A program made the position numbers and the translations under genes. Under the pieces are notes generated by a model, which made no database searches, had not been told where the DNA came from, and was given only the letters and a program-made list of their open reading frames with translations. This document shows positions 60,808 through 64,000 of a DNA stretch of 64,000 nucleotides, piece after piece; position 1 is the first letter of the stretch, and each line of letters opens with the position of its first letter. The DNA lies in the NCBI GenBank assembly GCA_009746045.1, contig RPFO01000853.1:23376-87375 (forward strand), in the 5' to 3' direction. This DNA comes from Mesostigma viride. Lineage: Eukaryota; Streptophyta; Mesostigmatophyceae; Mesostigmatales; Mesostigmataceae.

Positions 60808-63360
60808 GGGAGAGAGGGAGAGAGGGAGAGAGGGAGGGAGGGAGGGAGGGAGGGAGGAGGGAGGGAGGGAGGGAGGGAGGAGGGAGGGAGGGAGGGAGGG
60901 AGGGAGGGAGGGGAGATGAGGGAGGGAGAGGGAGGGAGGGAGGGAGGGAGGGAGGGAGGAGGAGGGAGGGAGGGAGGAGGGAGGGAGGAGGGAGGGAGAG
61001 GGAGGGAGGGAGGGAGGGAGGGAGGGAGGGAGGGAGGAGGGAGGGGGGAGGGAGGAGGGAGGGAGGGGGAGGGAGGGAGGAGGGAGGGAGGGAGGGAGGG
61101 AGGGAGGGAGGAGAGGGAGGGAGGGAGGGAGGGAGGGAGGGGAGGGAGGAGGGAGGGAGGGAGGGAGGGAGGAGGAGGGAGGGAGAGGAGGAGGGAGGGA
61201 GGAGGGAGGGAGGGAGGGAGGAGGAGGGAGGGAGGGAGGGAGGGAGGGAGGGAGGAGGGAGGGAGGGAGGGAGGAGGGAGGGAGGAGGGAGGGAGGGAGG
61301 GAGGAGGGAGGGAGGGAGGGAGGAGGAGGGAGGGAGGGAGGGAGGGAGGGGGAGGGAGGGAGGAGGGAGGAGGAGGGAGGGAGGAGGGAGGGAGGGAGGG
61401 AGGGGAGGGAGGGAGGGAGGGAGGAGGGAGGGAGGGAGGAGGAGGGAGGGAGGGAGGGAGGGAGGGAGGAGGGAGGGAGGAGGGGGGGGGAGGGGGAGGG
61501 AGGAGGAGGGAGGGAGGAGAGGGGGAGGGAGGGAGGGAGGGAGGGAGGGGGGAGGGAGGGAGGGAGGAGGGAGGGAGGAGGGGGAGGGAGGGAGGGAGGG
61601 AGGAGGGAGGGAGGGAGGGAGGGAGGGAGGGAGGGAGGGAGGGAGGGAGGGAGGGAGGAGAGGAAGGAGGGAGGAGGGAGGGGGAGGGAGGGGGAGGAGA
61701 GGGAGGGAGGGAGGAGGGAGGGAGGGAGGAGGGAGGGAGGGAGGAGGGAGGGAGGGAGGGAGGGAGGGAGGGAGGGAGGGAGGAGGGAGGGAGGGAGGAG
61801 AGGGAGGGGAGAGGAGGAGGGGGAGGGAGGGAGGGGGAGGGAGGGAGGGAGGGAGGGAGGGAGGGAGGGAGGAGGGAGGGAGGAGAGGAGGAGGAGGGAG
61901 GAGGAGGGAGGGAGGGAGGGAGGGAGGGAGGGGGAGGGAGGGAGGAGGGAGGGAGGGAGGGAGGGAGGAGGGAGGGAGGGAGGGAGGGAGGGAGGGAGGG
62001 AGGGAGGAGGGAGGGAGGGAGGGAGGGAGGGAGGGAGGGAGGAGGAGGGAGAGGAGGAGGGAGGGAGGGAGGGAGGGAGGGAGGGAGGGGGAGGGAGGGA
62101 GGGAGGGAGGGAGGGAGGGAGGGAGGGAGGGAGGGAGGGAGGGAGGGAGGAGGGAGGGGAGGGAGGGAGGGGGGAGGAGGGAGGGAGGGAGGAGGGAGGG
62201 AGGGAGGGAGGGAGGGAGGGAGAGGAGGAGGGAGGGAGGAGGGAGGGAGGGAGGGAGGGAGAGGAGGGAGGAGGAGGGAGGAGGAGGGAGGGAGGGAGGG
62301 AGGGAGGGAGGAGGGAGGGAGGGAGGAGGGAGGGGAGGGAGAGGGAGGGAGGGAGGGAGGGGAGGAGGGGGGAGGGAGGGAGGGAGGAGGGAGGGAGGAG
62401 GGAGGGAGGGAGGGAGGAGGGAGGGAGGAGGGGGAGGGAGGGAGAGGGAGGGAGGAGGGAGGGAGGGAGGGAGGGAGGGAGGGAGGGAAGGGAGGAGGGA
62501 GGAGGGAGGAGGAGGGAGGGAGGGAGGGAGGAGGGAGGGAGGGAGGGAGGAGGGAGGAGGGAGGAGGGAGGGAGGGGGAGGGAGGGAGGGAGGGAGAGGA
62601 GGGAGGAGGGAGGGAGGAGGGAGGGAGGGAGGGAGGAGGGAGGGAGGGAGGGAGGGAGGGAGGGAGAGGGAGGGAGGGAGGGAGGGAGGGAGGGGAGGAG
62701 GGAGGGAGGGAGGGAGGGAGGGAGGGGGGAGGGAGGGAGGGAGGGAGGAGGAGGGAGGGAGGGAGGGAGGAGGGAGGGAGGGAGGGAGGGAGGAGGAGGA
62801 GGAGGGAGGGAGGGAGGGAGGAGGAGGGAGGAGGAGGAGGGAGAGGGAGGGAGGGAGGGAGGAGGAGGGAGGGAGGGAGGAGGGAGGGAGGGAGGGAGGG
62901 AGGGAGGGAGGGAGGGAGGGAGGGAGAGAGGAGAGAGGAGGGAGGAGGGAGAAAGGGGAAAGGAGACGGAGAGAGGGGAGAGAGGAGAGAGGGAGAGAGG
63001 AGAGAGGGAGAGAGGGAGAGAGGGAGAGAGGGAGAGAGGGAGAGAGGGAGAGAGGGAGGAGAGAGGAGGAGAGAGGGAGAGAGGGAGAGAGGAGAGAGGG
63101 AGAGAGGAGAGAGGAGAGAGGAGAGGGGAGAGAGGGAGGAGAGGGAGAGGGAGAGGGGAGGGGGAGAAGGGGAGAGGGGGAGAGAGGGAGAGGGGAGAGG
63201 GGAGGGAGGGAGGAGGAGGAGGAGGGAGAGGGAGGGGAGGGAGGGAGGGAGGGGAGGGAGGGAGGAGGGAGGGAGAGAGGGAGAGGGAGAGAGGAGAGGG
63301 AGAAGGAGGAGGAGAGAGGGAGAGGGAGAGAGGGAGAGGGAGAGAGGGAGAGGGAGAGGG
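60808..63360 (+). repeat. (GGGA)n/(GGA)n array 2, 2.5 kb
   Basis: Mixed GGGA and GGA units, changing to GAGAGG-type repeats after about 62,920. It begins about 55 bp from the helicase acceptor at 60752, so in the transcript a 2.5-kb C/U tract leads directly to this 3' splice site. Glycine/glutamate/arginine and proline/serine/leucine frames of over 900 codons here are repeat artefacts. Confidence 0.95.
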
Positions 63361-64000
63361 ATTTATCTTGTAGGTAATTCGGGGGGGACAGAGGCATTTG
63401 GGATGAGTGAACATTTGCCAGACATGAACAACGAACTAATGGCATCCTGCGGGGAGCTAAAACTGAACTTTCTTGATTTTCGAAATTTCTTCCTGCAGAA
63501 CCAAGAAAAAGCCGTGCCTTTTGTAGCCCAGCGAGGTCTCCACACGGCGGGTGCAAATGGACGAGCGAAAAGAAAGCGGGAATAGGAGCGCTGCATATCA
63601 CTGTAAATTATTAATTAAACTCGTGCTCGCGTTACTAGATATCAGCATCCAAGTGTGAACACCAGCAAGCTCTTCAATGTCTGTCCAGGTGGCGACAACA
63701 ACAACGTGCCTGCACTCACTTGCTGCTTCTGTATTTACTTGTGTTGCTGCAACAGTGCTCATTTTAGATTTTGCACAGCCCGCCCCGCCCCGGCACGAAT
63801 GCAGAAGACAGGGGACAGCCCCCAGGTTCCCGGCGCCTGGCACCTTATACCTGAGGGAGCAAGGGCCCCTGAAAAATCGGTATTTTTGTCAGAAAGTCTT
63901 ATTGGGTGTCAGCTTGCCTCGCGCCCGCCACAATTTTTTGGTTAGCCTTCAGAAGCTCCAGTACCAACGTCGTTCATCTTACAAGAGGTGCAGTGAAGTC
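63361..64000. other. No exon recognised; probably helicase intron
   Basis: No Walker A motif or other helicase block is found on the minus strand, so this is best read as intron 5' of the (GGGA)n array. The short minus-strand frames here have no recognisable features. Confidence 0.5.

Overview
The window is nuclear DNA of a GC-rich, intron-rich eukaryote, probably an alga or another plant-lineage organism. This lineage call is inference. It rests on GT-AG introns with G/C-rich, often poly-C 3' ends, on an SF3B2 C-terminal region that by eye follows the plant form (SVDS...[16 protein letters not shown]), and on a degenerate tRNA-Ser(GGA) copy resembling the plastid gene. There are no bacterial operons, CRISPR arrays or phage genes.

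Layout: 1-6.4 kb is a 40-bp minisatellite ending in a (CACACG)n tract. 6.4-17.1 kb is gene-poor and full of retroelements: a YIDD reverse transcriptase gene, an ORF1-bearing non-LTR element, and several 5'-truncated copies of a non-LTR family with short-repeat tails, two of them nested with visible target-site duplications. 17.2-18.0 kb (-) is a membrane-anchored double-LIM protein. It is divergent from a five-exon TOG/CLASP-N-domain gene at 19.1-26.0 kb (+). 28.4-49.1 kb (-) is a complete 15-exon gene for splicing factor SF3B2, spread over 20.7 kb by very repeat-rich introns. 50.3-53.0 kb (+) is a six-exon gene for a small membrane protein with a C-terminal LysM domain. 53.4-60.75 kb (-) holds the last seven exons of a DEAH/RHA-type RNA helicase whose 5' end, with the Walker A motif, lies beyond the window. 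Exon phases close exactly at every junction of all four multi-exon models.

The genes do not form a pathway. SF3B2 and the helicase both act on RNA, but adjacency does not imply linkage. TOG and SF3B2 are convergent, SF3B2 and LysM divergent, LysM and the helicase convergent.

The most unusual features are in the introns. (1) In SF3B2 and the helicase, introns beside many exons hold serial, progressively decayed tandem copies of the exon edge together with its splice site; the youngest, at 29.0 kb, is a perfect duplication that would add 11 codons in frame. (2) A 3.36-kb array at 30.68-34.04 kb passes from (AAAC)n through about ten related 4/8-mer blocks and back to (AAAC)n, mostly by one-base steps. 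(3) Two (GGGA)n arrays of 1.5 and 2.5 kb place giant C/T tracts upstream of 3' splice sites in two different genes. The very long open frames in all these arrays come from stop-free repeats and are not genes.
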